Origin: Pseudorhodobacter sp. E13
GTDB lineage: Bacteria > Pseudomonadota > Alphaproteobacteria > Rhodobacterales > Rhodobacteraceae
Assembly (NCBI RefSeq): GCF_003991405.1
Contig: NZ_RPEN01000153.1
Span: 113,897-177,896 of the forward strand
DNA: 64,000 nt
Direction of reading: 5' to 3'
The notes beneath the pieces were generated by a model that worked only from the letters and a program-made list of their open reading frames with translations, had not been told where the DNA came from and ran no database searches. The position numbers were made by a program, and so were the translations under genes. Positions 1-9,880 of the stretch are shown here, piece after piece (the stretch's first letter is position 1; every line of letters begins with the position of its first letter).

Positions 1-1236
1 ATTTTCCCCCTGATTACGGCTGCGATTGTAACGATATCGCTGTTTCTTTTGGTGTTTGAACGCGAAAAGCTGCTGGCTTTTGCCGCGGGGGAACCTTCAC
101 CTGAAAGCAGCACCGACGCCGCCGCCACCCCTGCCCCGGTCGAAGAGCCTGCGAAAGCCGAGCGTAAGGTGTCGGTTCTGGTGCAGCGCAGCAAGGTGCA
201 ACCGGTCGACAGCGCCATTCTGGCCCGTGGCCGCACCGAAGCCGCGCGGCAGGTCGAGGTGAAATCCGAAACCTCGGGGCTGGTGGTGTCGGAACCCTTG
301 CGCCGGGGGGCCTATGTGACCAAGGATCAGCCGCTTTGTGTTCTGGATGTGGGCACCCGTGACGCGCAGTTGAAAGAGGCAGAATCGCGCCTGATGGAGG
401 CCAAAAGCCGCCTGCCCGAAGCGCAATCGCGGCTGGTCGAGGCACAAGCCCGGCTGGCCGAGGCCGAGATCAACGCCCGCGCTGCCTCGCAACTCAGCCA
501 AGATGGTTTTGCCTCGGAAACCCGGGTCGCTGCGACCACCGCCGCCGTGGAAAGCGCGCGCGCCGGGGTCAGTTCGGCGGAATCGGGTGTGTCTGCGGCC
601 ACTTCGGGCATCCGTTCGGCCGAAGCCGCCGTCGAAGCGGCAGAGCGGGAGCTGAAGCGGCTGACGCTGGTTGCGCCCTTTGGTGGCTTGCTGGAAACCG
701 ATACCGCCGAATTGGGCGCCTTGCTGCAACCCGGCGCAGCTTGTGCCACCGTGATCCAGCTGGACCCGATCAAGCTGGTGGGGTTTCTGGCCGAAACCGA
801 TGTCGACAAGGTCAGCGTGGGCGCGATGGCGCAGGCGCGTCTGGCCTCGGGGCGCGAGGCGCTGGGGCGTGTGACCTTCCTCAGCCGGTCCGCCGATCCG
901 TTGACCCGCACCTTCCGGGTGGAGGTGACGGTGGCCAATGACGGGCTGAACATCCGCGACGGCCAGACCGCCGAACTGATGATCGCCACCGAAGGCAAAC
1001 CGGCGCATCTGCTGCCCGCCTCGGCGCTGACGCTGGATGATGAGGGGCGGCTTGGCCTGCGCATCGTCAACGGCGACAGCCGCGCCGAATTCGTGCCCGT
1101 CACGCTGATCCGCGACACGGTCGATGGGGTCTGGCTGACCGGCCTGCCGGATGCGGCGGATGTGATTGTCGTGGGGCAGGAATTCGTGACCGAGGGCGTG
1201 GCCGTGACGGTCACTTACAAGGAACAGGCGCAATGA
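1..1236 (+). CDS. RND efflux periplasmic adaptor (HlyD/MFP family), 5' partial
   Basis: Periplasmic adaptor that links an inner-membrane RND pump to an outer-membrane channel. The frame is open to base 1, and the first 17 codons encode a hydrophobic helix (ITAAIVTISLFLLVF), so the gene begins upstream of the window; the TTG at 49 would cut this membrane anchor and is not the start. About 411 residues are visible. After the anchor comes an acidic Ala/Pro linker, then a barrel-sandwich (lipoyl-like) half containing VEVKSETSGLVV, a long Ala/Glu-rich coiled-coil hairpin (roughly residues 120-220), the returning lipoyl half (LVAPFGGLLET) and a beta-barrel with LVGFLAETDVDKVSVG. The stop overlaps the permease start in ATGA, so the two are translationally coupled. 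Substrate unknown. Confidence 0.93.
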   Translation: MFPLITAAIVTISLFLLVFEREKLLAFAAGEPSPESSTDAAATPAPVEEPAKAERKVSVLVQRSKVQPVDSAILARGRTEAARQVEVKSETSGLVVSEPLRRGAYVTKDQPLCVLDVGTRDAQLKEAESRLMEAKSRLPEAQSRLVEAQARLAEAEINARAASQLSQDGFASETRVAATTAAVESARAGVSSAESGVSAATSGIRSAEAAVEAAERELKRLTLVAPFGGLLETDTAELGALLQPGAACATVIQLDPIKLVGFLAETDVDKVSVGAMAQARLASGREALGRVTFLSRSADPLTRTFRVEVTVANDGLNIRDGQTAELMIATEGKPAHLLPASALTLDDEGRLGLRIVNGDSRAEFVPVTLIRDTVDGVWLTGLPDAADVIVVGQEFVTEGVAVTVTYKEQAQ

Positions 1237-4200
1237 TCGGAATTGTTGACTGGGCCGCCAGCCGCGCCCGCATGGTCATTGCCTTTGTCGCCCTGTCCCT
1301 TCTGGCGGGCGGCTTTGCCTATTATTCGCTGCCCAAGGAAGGCGAGCCGGATATCGAAATTCCGGCGCTGTTCGTGTCGGTCCCCTTCCCCGGCATTTCG
1401 GCGGCAGACAGCGAAACCCTGCTGGTCAAGGTGATGGAGACAGAGCTTTCTGGCCTTGACGGGTTGAAGAAGATGTCCGGCACCGCCGCCGAAAACTATG
1501 GCGGCGTGGCGCTAGAATTTGAATTCGGCTGGGACAAGACCAAGATCATCGCCGATGTGCGCGACAAGATGAACACCGCCGAGGCGAAATTCCCGGACGG
1601 GGCGGATAAATATTCGATCAACGAGATCAACTTTTCCGAATTCCCGATTATCATCATCGCGCTGTCGGGCCAAGTGCCGGAACGCACGCTGCTGCGCGCC
1701 GCCAAGGATATGCAAGACCGGATCGAAGGCATGGATGCGGTGCTGAAGGCGGAATTGGCCGGCCACCGCGATGAGATGCTGGAAGTGGTGATCGACCCGC
1801 TGCGGCTGGAGGCTTATAACGTCACCGCCGCCGAGTTGATTTCGGTTGTGCGCAACAACAACCAGTTGATCGCGGCGGGGGAGGTGGAAACCGCAAGCGG
1901 TGCCTATGCGGTCAAAATCCCTTCGTCTTTCAAGACCCCGCAACAGGTTTACGGCCTGCCCGTCAAGGTGAATGGCGACCGGGTGGTGACGCTTGGCGAT
2001 CTGGCCGATATCCGCTTGACCTTTGAAGACCGCACCGGCACCGCGCGTTTTAACGGTGAAACCACGGTGGCCATTCAGGTCGTCAAGCGCAAAGGTTTCA
2101 ACCTGATCGACACCGCCGCCGAGGTGCGCCGGCAGGTGGAACTGGAACGCGCGACATGGCCGCAGGAATTGCGTGAAGCGGTGGAAGTGCGCGCCTCGCT
2201 GGATCAGTCCAGTCAGGTCAACAGCATGGTCAGCCAGTTGGAAGGCTCCGTCCTTACGGCGATTGCGCTGGTGATGATTGTGGTTCTGGCCTCGCTTGGC
2301 ACGCGCTCTGCGCTGCTGGTGGGTTTTGCGATCCCGACCTCGTTCCTGTTGTGCTTTGTGCTGCTGGCGGTGATGGGCATCACCGTGTCCAACATCGTGA
2401 TGTTCGGGCTTATTCTGGCCGTCGGGATGCTGGTGGATGGCGCGATTGTGGTGGTCGAATATGCCGATACCCGCATTTCCGAAGGCTCTGGCCCGATGGC
2501 CGCCTATACCGAGGCCGCAAAGCGGATGTTCTGGCCGGTTGTGTCCTCTACCGCGACCACGCTTTGCGCCTTTTTGCCAATGCTGTTCTGGCCCGGGGTT
2601 CCGGGCGAATTCATGGGGATGCTGCCTGTCACGCTGATCTTCGTGCTATCGGCCAGCCTGATCGTGGCGCTGGTCTATCTGCCGGTTCTGGGCGGCGTGT
2701 CGGGCCGGATCAGCCGGATATTCGACCGCACGGCAGCAAAGCTGCGCCCGCTGCCGTGGTGGCTGCGTGCCGTGATGGTGCCCCCCTCGATGTATCTGAT
2801 CTTTCTGGGCGCGATGCAGATGCTGAACCCGGCTTATCTGATGGGCGGGGTCGCCCCGTCCGGGGGGATGGCCGTGTTGCCGGGGGCCGTGCTGTTCACG
2901 GCAGGTGCTGTGCTGACCACCATCACCATGACCGCCGCCCGGATAGAGCGGAAACCCCGCAAAATCCGGGGCAGCTATCGCCGCACGCCCTTTGGCTATT
3001 TCACCAAGGCGATTGCGGGCAACCCGGTGATGCCGGTCGTCTCTATCGTGGCGGTGCTGGCCTTTGTCGTCGCAACCTTCAGCTATTTCGGCACCCATTC
3101 CAAAGGGGTGGAATTCTTTGTCGAGTCTGAGACGGAACAGGCGATCATCTATGTCCGCGCGCGGGGCAACCTGTCCTTGCCGGAAAAGGATGCCTTGCTG
3201 AAACAGGCCGAAGATATCGTGCTGGCCACCGAAGGCGTGGATTCGGTGTTCTCCTTTGCGGGTGCGGGGGGGCTGAATTCCAACAATGGCGGCGCGCAGG
3301 CCCCGCTGGATACCGTGGGCCAGATGCAGATCGAGGTGATCCCATGGGAAGACCGCGCCGATATTCCCGAACTGGACGGCGATTTGGTGCTGGCGCGGAT
3401 CATGGCAAAACTTGCCAATCTGCCCGGCATCCAGTTGGAAGCGCTGAGCCAAAGCCGCGGGCCTGCCTCGGGCAAGCCGTTGCATCTGCGGCTGAAAGGC
3501 GATGATTTCACCCAGATCGCCGAAGCCGTGGCAATTGTGCGCGACCGCTTTGAAACCACCGCCGGGGTGATTGATATCGAAGACACCCGCCCCCTGCCCG
3601 GCATCGACTGGCAGATTGATGTGGATGTGGAAAAGGCCGGGCGCTTTGGCGCCGATGTGGCAACCGTGGGCGGCATGGTGCAGCTTGTGACGCGCGGCAT
3701 CCTGCTGGATACGATGCGGGTCGACAGCTCGGACGAGGAGATTGAGATCCGCGTCCGCCTGCCGGAACAGGACCGCGTGCTGTCCACGCTCGACACGCTG
3801 AAGGTGCGGACCCGCGATGGTCTGGTGCCGCTGTCCAACTTCGTCACCCGCAGCCCGGTGCAAAAGCTGGGCCGCATCGACCGGGTGGATCAGCAGCGCT
3901 ATTTCGACATCAAGGCCGATGTGACGCCCGGTCTGGTCATGCTGAAGGAAAAGCAGGCCGATGGCAGCTTTGCCACCGTTGGCATCGCCCGCGCGCGCGA
4001 CATCGATTCCACGGGCAGCGCCGCGATTGAAGGCGGCGATTACGGCTATGATCTGGTAGAGCTGACCAAGCCCGAAGTGTCCGAACGTCTGTTCAGCCTG
4101 ACGGTGGAACCGATCAACGCCAATGAGCGCATCGCCCTGCTGTCGAAATGGCTGACCGATGAAACCCCGCTGCCCAGCGGTGTGGAATGGGAATGGACCG

Positions 4201-5006
4201 GTGATCAGGAAGACCAGGCCGAAAGCGGTGCGTTTCTGGCCAAGGCCTTTGCCGGGGCGCTGGGGCTGATGTTCATCATCCTGCTGGCGCAGTTCAACAG
4301 TTTTTACAACTCGGTCCTTGTGCTGATCGCGGTGGTTCTGTCGACCACGGGCGTGCTGATCGGGATGCTGGTGATGGACCAGACCTTCAGCATCATCATG
4401 ACAGGCACCGGCATCGTGGCCCTGGCCGGGATCGTGGTGAACAACAATATCGTGCTGATTGACACCTATCAGGAATTCAGCCGCTACATGCCCAAGATCG
4501 AGGCCATCGTGCGCACAGCGGAACAACGCATCCGCCCCGTGCTGCTGACCACGATCACCACCATGGCAGGGCTTGCGCCGATGATGTTCGGGCTAAGCCT
4601 TGATTTCATCGGGGGCGGCTATTCCATCGACAGCCCGACCGCCCTGTGGTGGAAGCAACTGGCCACCGCCGTGGTCTTTGGCCTTGGCATTGCCACTGTG
4701 CTGACGCTGATCTTTACCCCGGCGCTGCTGGCGCTGCGCGTCTGGATCGGGATCGGGGCCTATCGCAGCTTTGGTGCGCTGTCGGCGCTGTCCAGCGGGT
4801 CCAGCAGTGCAGCGGCACGCGACATGGCGCTGAACCGTGCGGCGCGGCGCATCGCCTCGCCGGTGCTGATCTGGGATGACGCCCCGGCACCCGAAGGCGC
4901 ACCGACCGCAGAGACAAGCGATACCGCGCCCGATGACGAGGGCGACAACAGCCAGCGCAGCGCCGTGCAAGGCATGCCCCGCCCGCCCCTGCGCGCCGCC
5001 GAATAA
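1233..5006 (+). CDS. RND family efflux permease
   Basis: Inner-membrane proton-driven efflux pump subunit of the AcrB/MdtB superfamily, partner of the adaptor just upstream. It has the N-terminal TM1, porter region, the TM2-TM6 bundle with the TM4 motif GMLVDGAIVVVEYADT, a second porter region, and TM8-TM12 with GIVVNNNIVLIDTYQ. At 1257 residues it is about 200 longer than ordinary RND pumps. Two things account for this: an additional hydrophobic segment around residues 510-580, which looks like two extra membrane helices between TM6 and TM7, and a longer second porter loop around residues 895-960. In TM4 only one Asp of the usual relay pair is visible (VDG rather than VDD/VDN). The tail is Ala/Asp-rich. 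Substrate cannot be read from the sequence. Confidence 0.93.
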   Translation: MIGIVDWAASRARMVIAFVALSLLAGGFAYYSLPKEGEPDIEIPALFVSVPFPGISAADSETLLVKVMETELSGLDGLKKMSGTAAENYGGVALEFEFGWDKTKIIADVRDKMNTAEAKFPDGADKYSINEINFSEFPIIIIALSGQVPERTLLRAAKDMQDRIEGMDAVLKAELAGHRDEMLEVVIDPLRLEAYNVTAAELISVVRNNNQLIAAGEVETASGAYAVKIPSSFKTPQQVYGLPVKVNGDRVVTLGDLADIRLTFEDRTGTARFNGETTVAIQVVKRKGFNLIDTAAEVRRQVELERATWPQELREAVEVRASLDQSSQVNSMVSQLEGSVLTAIALVMIVVLASLGTRSALLVGFAIPTSFLLCFVLLAVMGITVSNIVMFGLILAVGMLVDGAIVVVEYADTRISEGSGPMAAYTEAAKRMFWPVVSSTATTLCAFLPMLFWPGVPGEFMGMLPVTLIFVLSASLIVALVYLPVLGGVSGRISRIFDRTAAKLRPLPWWLRAVMVPPSMYLIFLGAMQMLNPAYLMGGVAPSGGMAVLPGAVLFTAGAVLTTITMTAARIERKPRKIRGSYRRTPFGYFTKAIAGNPVMPVVSIVAVLAFVVATFSYFGTHSKGVEFFVESETEQAIIYVRARGNLSLPEKDALLKQAEDIVLATEGVDSVFSFAGAGGLNSNNGGAQAPLDTVGQMQIEVIPWEDRADIPELDGDLVLARIMAKLANLPGIQLEALSQSRGPASGKPLHLRLKGDDFTQIAEAVAIVRDRFETTAGVIDIEDTRPLPGIDWQIDVDVEKAGRFGADVATVGGMVQLVTRGILLDTMRVDSSDEEIEIRVRLPEQDRVLSTLDTLKVRTRDGLVPLSNFVTRSPVQKLGRIDRVDQQRYFDIKADVTPGLVMLKEKQADGSFATVGIARARDIDSTGSAAIEGGDYGYDLVELTKPEVSERLFSLTVEPINANERIALLSKWLTDETPLPSGVEWEWTGDQEDQAESGAFLAKAFAGALGLMFIILLAQFNSFYNSVLVLIAVVLSTTGVLIGMLVMDQTFSIIMTGTGIVALAGIVVNNNIVLIDTYQEFSRYMPKIEAIVRTAEQRIRPVLLTTITTMAGLAPMMFGLSLDFIGGGYSIDSPTALWWKQLATAVVFGLGIATVLTLIFTPALLALRVWIGIGAYRSFGALSALSSGSSSAAARDMALNRAARRIASPVLIWDDAPAPEGAPTAETSDTAPDDEGDNSQRSAVQGMPRPPLRAAE

Positions 5007-5040
5007 GGCCCCCCCTTCCGGGGCAGCGCCTTAATCGCAG

Positions 5041-5060
5041 CCGCGCGCATTGCCGCGCGG
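5041..5060 (+). terminator. possible hairpin after the RND operon
   Basis: Perfect 7-bp inverted repeat CCGCGCG / CGCGCGG with a 6-base loop, 35 bp after the permease stop. There is no real T-tract behind it, so it is only a weak candidate for an intrinsic terminator. Confidence 0.3.
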
Positions 5061-5143
5061 TTGCCGCCAACCTGCCGCATTTTCATCAATATTGATCTAT
5101 ATCCGGAAACAATCGCCCCGCCCTTGCCAGAAGGCTGTTGACC

Positions 5144-6097
5144 ATGGACCCTGTAACCGCCCCCTTCCTGCTGCTGTTTCTTGGCACGATTGGCATTGAT
5201 CTGGGCCTGTTCAATCGCAGCGATGACAGCGATGAAGATGCCGCCCCGACCGATACCGCAGCCGCCCCCGAAACAGAGGCGGAAACCGAAGATGTGGCTG
5301 TGCCGGGCGAATTTGATGCCAGCCTTTACAGCGATGTGATCACCGGCACCGAAGGCGATGATGCCCTGTCGACCGATGAAGAAAACGCGCTGGCATGGTT
5401 TTTGAATGCAGGCGACGATACGTTGATCGGCAGCACCGAAAGCGATTACGCCGAAGGCGGCACGGGCGATGACGTGATGTCGATGCGCGATGGCCGCGAT
5501 CTGGCCTATGGCGGCGATGGCAATGACACCATCGACGCGGGCATTGGCTTTGATACGGTTTACGGTGGTGCGGATGATGACCTGCTGACCGGCAATGGCG
5601 GCAATGACATTCTGCACGGTGATGATGGCAATGACGAATTGCGCGGCGGCTCTGGCGCCGATCTGCTCTATGGCGGCGCGGGCAATGACACGCTGTTCGG
5701 CATGTCGGCCACCCTGTCCAGCGAAGCCGGCGAAACCACGATTGACGGTGTCGACGGGCTGTCAGGCGGCGAAGGCGATGACACGCTGGTCCTTGGCCCC
5801 GGTGACATCGGCGAAGGCGGCGCGGGCGATGATCTGTTCCGCATCGACTATGGCCGCCCCGACCTGACCGATGTGGCGCGGGTCAATGACTATAGCGCAG
5901 GCGACCAGCTAGAGGTGCAATACACCCCCGAACGCGACGACACCGGGGCCGAGATTCTGCCCGTCATCACCTTGCTGCAAAACAGCGACAGCACCGGCGC
6001 GATGATCCTGTTCAACGGCACCGCCATCGCCAATATCATCGGCGGCCAAGACCTGACGCCCAGCATGATCACCCTGACCCCGCTGCCGCAGGGCTAA
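5144..6097 (+). CDS. RTX-type calcium-binding repeat protein
   Basis: Putative exported protein of 317 residues. The start is taken at ATG 5144, 9 bases after AGAAGG; a TTG two codons earlier is too close to that site. A short hydrophobic N-terminus (TAPFLLLFLGTIGIDLGLF) is followed by an acidic linker and then, roughly residues 65-230, a run of glycine/aspartate nonapeptides of the GGxGxDxxx type (GGDGNDTID, GNGGNDILHGDDGNDELRG, GGAGNDTLFG) that fold as a calcium-binding parallel beta-roll in hemolysin-type proteins. The C-terminus is non-repetitive and resembles the tail common in short Rhodobacteraceae RTX proteins. No catalytic domain and no type I secretion genes are nearby, so it is likely structural or adhesive. 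Convergent with the ABC exporter, 6 bp apart. Confidence 0.85.
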   Translation: MDPVTAPFLLLFLGTIGIDLGLFNRSDDSDEDAAPTDTAAAPETEAETEDVAVPGEFDASLYSDVITGTEGDDALSTDEENALAWFLNAGDDTLIGSTESDYAEGGTGDDVMSMRDGRDLAYGGDGNDTIDAGIGFDTVYGGADDDLLTGNGGNDILHGDDGNDELRGGSGADLLYGGAGNDTLFGMSATLSSEAGETTIDGVDGLSGGEGDDTLVLGPGDIGEGGAGDDLFRIDYGRPDLTDVARVNDYSAGDQLEVQYTPERDDTGAEILPVITLLQNSDSTGAMILFNGTAIANIIGGQDLTPSMITLTPLPQG

Positions 6098-6103
6098 GCC
6101 CGT

Positions 6104-7945
6104 TCAGGCCGCGTCGCCCGCGTCTTCCTCCTCCGAGGATTGCCGCGCCCACATGGCCGCATAGCGCCCGTTATTGGCCAAAAGCTGGTCATGGGTGCCT
6201 TGCTCGACGATATTGCCCGCTTCCAGCACGATGATCTGATCGGCATCGGCAATCGTCGACAGACGGTGCGCGATGGTGATCACGCTGCGCCCTTCGCCCA
6301 TGGCCAACAGACTGTCCTGAATATCCCGCTCGGTCTGGGTATCCAGCGCCGAGGTCGCCTCATCCAACAGCAGGATCGGCGGGTTTTTCAGCAAGGTGCG
6401 CGCAATGCCGACCCGCTGCTTTTCCCCGCCCGACAGTTTCAGGCCACGTTCCCCCACGGTGGTTTCATAGCCATCCGGCAAGGACAGAATGAAATCATGG
6501 ATCTTTGCGGCGCGGGCGGCGGCCTCAATCTCGGCACGCGAGGCCTCAGGGCGGCCATAGGCGATGTTGTAAAGCACGGTATCATTGAACAAAACCGTAT
6601 CCTGCGGCACCACGCCGATTTGCGCATGCAGGCTGTCTTGGGTGACATCGCGCAGGTCCTGGCCATCAATCCGCACAGCCCCGCCCACCACATCGTAAAA
6701 CCGGAACAGCAAGCGCCCGACCGTGGATTTGCCAGACCCGGACGGCCCCACCAGCGCCACCCGCTGCCCCGGTGCGACACGGATGGTCACCCCTTTCAGG
6801 ATCGGGCGCGCGGCGTCATAGCCGAATTGCACATTGTCAAACACCACTTCGCCGCCCGAAACCTTCAGGTCCGTGGCCCCCGGCTTGTCCACCACTTCGG
6901 CGGGTTGGCCCAGCAGGCCGAACATCTCGCCCATATCGACCAGCGCCTGCCGGATTTCGCGATAGACCGTGCCCAGAAAGTTCAGCGGCATGGTGATCTG
7001 GATCATATAGGCGTTGACCATGACGAAATCGCCCACGGTCAGGGTGCCATCCTCGACCCCCATCGCGGCCATGACCATCACGATCACCAGCCCGGTGGTG
7101 ATGATCAGCGATTGCCCGAAGTTCAGGAAGGACAGGCTTTGCCCGGTCTTGACGGCCATCACCTCATATTTCTGCATCGCGCCGTCATAGCGCTGCGCCT
7201 CGCGCAACTCGGCCCCGAAATATTTCACGGTTTCAAAGTTCAGCAAGCTGTCGATGGCCTTTTGGTTGGCATCGGTGTCCTGATCGTTCATCTGGCGGCG
7301 AATCTTCACCCGCCATTCGGTCACTTTCAGCGTGAAGGTGACGTAAAGCGTGATGGTGACAACCACGACCACCATGTAAAGCCAGCCGAATAGCAGCGCA
7401 AAGATCACCGCAACCATGGACAACTCAAGGATCAGCGGCCCCACCGAAAACAGCATGAAACGCAGCAGAAAGTCGACGCCCTTGACCCCGCGTTCGATAA
7501 TGCGCGACAGGCCCCCGGTTTTGCGGGTGATGTGATAGCGCATCGACAAGCGGTGAATATGGGTAAAGGTTTCCAGCGCCAGCTTGCGCAAGGCCCGCTG
7601 CCCCACGCGCACGAAGACCGCATCGCGCAATTCCCCAAAGCCCACCGCACCCAAGCGCGCCACACCATAAGCGATGGTCAGCCCCACGGCCCCAAACATC
7701 AGCAGCGCGCTTTGCGACGGGGCCTCGCCCGCCAAGGCATCCACAGCGGCTTTGTAAAAGAACGGCGTGCTGACCGAGACGATTTTGGCGCAAAGCAACA
7801 ACACCAGCGCAATCGTGACACGGTGGCGCACCCAAGGCACATCCTTGGGCCACAGATAGGGCAGAACGCGGCGAATGGTTTGCATGCCGGACGCACTCTC
7901 ACTTTTGGCGTCGGCGCTTGTCGCGGTGCTGGTCAATCTGCGCAT
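6104..7945 (-). CDS. Atm1-type ABC exporter (fused permease-ATPase)
   Basis: Half-size ABC exporter of 613 residues, N-terminal six-helix type I exporter domain (about residues 40-330) and C-terminal nucleotide-binding domain. Visible motifs are Walker A GPSGSGKST, signature LSGGEKQR, Walker B ILLLDEATSALD and the H-loop HRL. The permease part (RRVLPYLWP near the start, and MNDQDTDANQKAIDSLLNFETVKYFG) has the Atm1/HMT1 hallmarks; relatives export glutathione-linked persulfide or metal conjugates from the cytoplasm. It would act as a homodimer in the inner membrane. Start ATG 7945 is preceded by GAGGATGG. It is a single-gene unit; the adjacent LysM gene lies upstream on the same strand, 139 bp away. 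Confidence 0.9.
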   Translation of the reverse strand: MRRLTSTATSADAKSESASGMQTIRRVLPYLWPKDVPWVRHRVTIALVLLLCAKIVSVSTPFFYKAAVDALAGEAPSQSALLMFGAVGLTIAYGVARLGAVGFGELRDAVFVRVGQRALRKLALETFTHIHRLSMRYHITRKTGGLSRIIERGVKGVDFLLRFMLFSVGPLILELSMVAVIFALLFGWLYMVVVVVTITLYVTFTLKVTEWRVKIRRQMNDQDTDANQKAIDSLLNFETVKYFGAELREAQRYDGAMQKYEVMAVKTGQSLSFLNFGQSLIITTGLVIVMVMAAMGVEDGTLTVGDFVMVNAYMIQITMPLNFLGTVYREIRQALVDMGEMFGLLGQPAEVVDKPGATDLKVSGGEVVFDNVQFGYDAARPILKGVTIRVAPGQRVALVGPSGSGKSTVGRLLFRFYDVVGGAVRIDGQDLRDVTQDSLHAQIGVVPQDTVLFNDTVLYNIAYGRPEASRAEIEAAARAAKIHDFILSLPDGYETTVGERGLKLSGGEKQRVGIARTLLKNPPILLLDEATSALDTQTERDIQDSLLAMGEGRSVITIAHRLSTIADADQIIVLEAGNIVEQGTHDQLLANNGRYAAMWARQSSEEEDAGDAA

Positions 7946-8084
7946 TCCATCCTCATTTCTGCAATCGGCAAGCCGCGCCCCGGTGCGTGGCGGGCCCTGC
8001 CCCGGCAGCGGCCCATTGGGCGGCGGCGGGTCTGTGATCTGGTTTGTTTAGTCGCCCCGAACAGCAAAGGCCAGAGCCCCCGGC

Positions 8085-9782
8085 TCAGCGAGAGGCATCT
8101 GCGGCGGGTGCGGCGGTGCTCGGGGCCTCGGGCAGCGCAAAGACCTGACCGGGGTAAATCAGATCCGGGTCGCGAATACGGTCTTTGTTCGCCTCATAAA
8201 CCTGCACATACAGGATCCCATCGCCAAACTGATCCCGCGCAATGGCCCAAAGCGTGAAACCCGGTTGCACCGTCACCGTGACCGGGGCCGCCGGGGATTG
8301 GGCGGCGGCTTGGCTGGGGGTGGCAGAGGGTGCCACGGGGGCCAAAGGCTCTGGCACGCGAATGGGTTGTGGCGCGGCACCGGGCGCGGGCGCAAACGGT
8401 GCCGGGGCGGGCATCGGTTGCGGTGCCGTTGCGGCCGTCACATTGACCTGAGCACCTTGCGCCGCGACACCCGGCGCGGGCTGCACAGGGGCCGTGGCAT
8501 TGGGTGCAGGCGCTGCGGCGACCGGTTCGGGTTGCGGGGCCTGCGCTGCGGCATCCGCCCCGGCGCTGCTATCTGTCGCTTGCACGGTGCTGGCTTGGCC
8601 CCCAGCAGGCGGCGCGGCAGGCGGCACGGCGACCTCGGGCTGTGCGGCCACCACCTCTGGCACTGGTTCCGGCGCGGCTTGCGCCTCTGCCGTGGCGCTT
8701 GGCGCGGCAAGGGCGGCCAAGGCCTCGGGCGTTTCGCGTTGGAACGGGGTTTCGAACCGCGCCGTCACCTTGGCCTCGGCATCGATCTGATCGGCGCGCA
8801 GCGTATAGACGCCCGGTGCCACTTCGGGCAGCACGCCGCCCCAGCCGCCATCCGGCCCGATGGCGAATTCGGTCAGATAACGCCCGTCAAGATACAGCCG
8901 CACCCGCGCCCCCGGCATCCCGCGCCCGCCCATCTGCACAGCGCCACTGGCAGTATAGGAAATCGCATCAATCACCACAGGGCGCAGCTTGCCTGCCGCC
9001 TGTGCCGCATCGCCCCCCGGCTGCAAAACCCGCACGCCGCCCGGCCCCAACAAGATCGCCGCCGTTTCAGTCGCCGCATTGGCCCCAGCGCCTACGTCAG
9101 GGTCAACGGTGGCGGTGGCATCGGTGGCGGCGGCGGTGGCCACCGCAGCAGCTGTGCTGGGCTCTGGGGCAGCCTCGGCCACCGGTTCTGTTGCGGCGGG
9201 GTCTGTCACGGCGGGGTCTGCGGCTTCCGGCGCAGCAAGGGTTTCTGCCACTGGCGCAGGGTCGGCACCTTCCACCGGCATCACATCGCCGGGCGACAAG
9301 ATCACCTGTTCTTCTGAGGCCAGTTCCTGCCCATCCGCCAGCCGCATCCGCAAGGTGATCAACCGATGCGCGCTACTGGGGGGCACCTCGAACAAAGCGG
9401 CAAATGCGCCCGAAGGATCGGTGATCACGGTAGAGACCACCAGATCATCCAGCAAAACCGAAACCGCGCTGCCCGGATGCGCCTTGCCCGCAATCAGCGC
9501 CGCCCCATCCTTTTCGATCCGCACCACGTCAAAGCTGGGCGGCTTGGGCGCAGGCGGGGCTGTGGGGGCAGGCGCCACGACAGTTGCATCAGGCGCGGCA
9601 GCAGGTGCAGCAGCCTCGGGCGCGGCAATCGCCGCAGGCTGTGGCACCGGCTCTGGTTGCGGCTCTGGCTGCGGTGCGGGCAAAAGCGCCAGCACCAGAA
9701 GCACAAGCCCCCCCGCCGCTGCCGCACCGCCAAGCACGGCTGCCAGTCTGGCCCCTGCCCCCCAACCCGCCCATCCTGCCAT
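8085..9782 (-). CDS. LysM domain protein with Ala/Pro-rich linkers
   Basis: Envelope protein of 565 residues. The start is ATG 9782, with AGGGGGG just upstream; the longer reading from 9854 runs into the promoter of the LOG gene. A transmembrane anchor (about residues 13-35, [18 protein letters not shown]) is followed by a long Ala/Pro/Glu linker, a small Ig-like segment with [20 protein letters not shown], another low-complexity stretch, a second beta module, and a C-terminal LysM domain (last 55 residues: [14 protein letters not shown] ... [14 protein letters not shown]). LysM binds peptidoglycan, so the protein probably ties the inner membrane to the cell wall. Precise role unknown. Divergent from the LOG-family gene. 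Confidence 0.85.
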   Translation of the reverse strand: MAGWAGWGAGARLAAVLGGAAAAGGLVLLVLALLPAPQPEPQPEPVPQPAAIAAPEAAAPAAAPDATVVAPAPTAPPAPKPPSFDVVRIEKDGAALIAGKAHPGSAVSVLLDDLVVSTVITDPSGAFAALFEVPPSSAHRLITLRMRLADGQELASEEQVILSPGDVMPVEGADPAPVAETLAAPEAADPAVTDPAATEPVAEAAPEPSTAAAVATAAATDATATVDPDVGAGANAATETAAILLGPGGVRVLQPGGDAAQAAGKLRPVVIDAISYTASGAVQMGGRGMPGARVRLYLDGRYLTEFAIGPDGGWGGVLPEVAPGVYTLRADQIDAEAKVTARFETPFQRETPEALAALAAPSATAEAQAAPEPVPEVVAAQPEVAVPPAAPPAGGQASTVQATDSSAGADAAAQAPQPEPVAAAPAPNATAPVQPAPGVAAQGAQVNVTAATAPQPMPAPAPFAPAPGAAPQPIRVPEPLAPVAPSATPSQAAAQSPAAPVTVTVQPGFTLWAIARDQFGDGILYVQVYEANKDRIRDPDLIYPGQVFALPEAPSTAAPAADASR

Positions 9783-9880
9783 AAATCCCCCCTGCAAACC
9801 CGCGCAGCGCCCTTCGGCTTTCCCTTTTACAAGAACCCCGATATCAATTGCCAAAGCAAGTTTTTTCAGGAACAGCCCCG

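Noticed and set aside
2646..4526. Minus-strand open frame of 626 codons inside the RND permease
   Set aside because: Shadow of a GC-rich gene; the translation is His/Gln/Arg-rich and matches no family.
5400..5830. DNA tandem repeat in the RTX gene
   Set aside because: The repeats are at protein level (GGxGxDxxx); the bases vary and no exact tandem array exists.
8265..9317. Plus-strand Gly/Arg/His-rich frames opposite the LysM gene
   Set aside because: Antisense of Ala/Pro-rich linker codons, not a glycine-rich protein.
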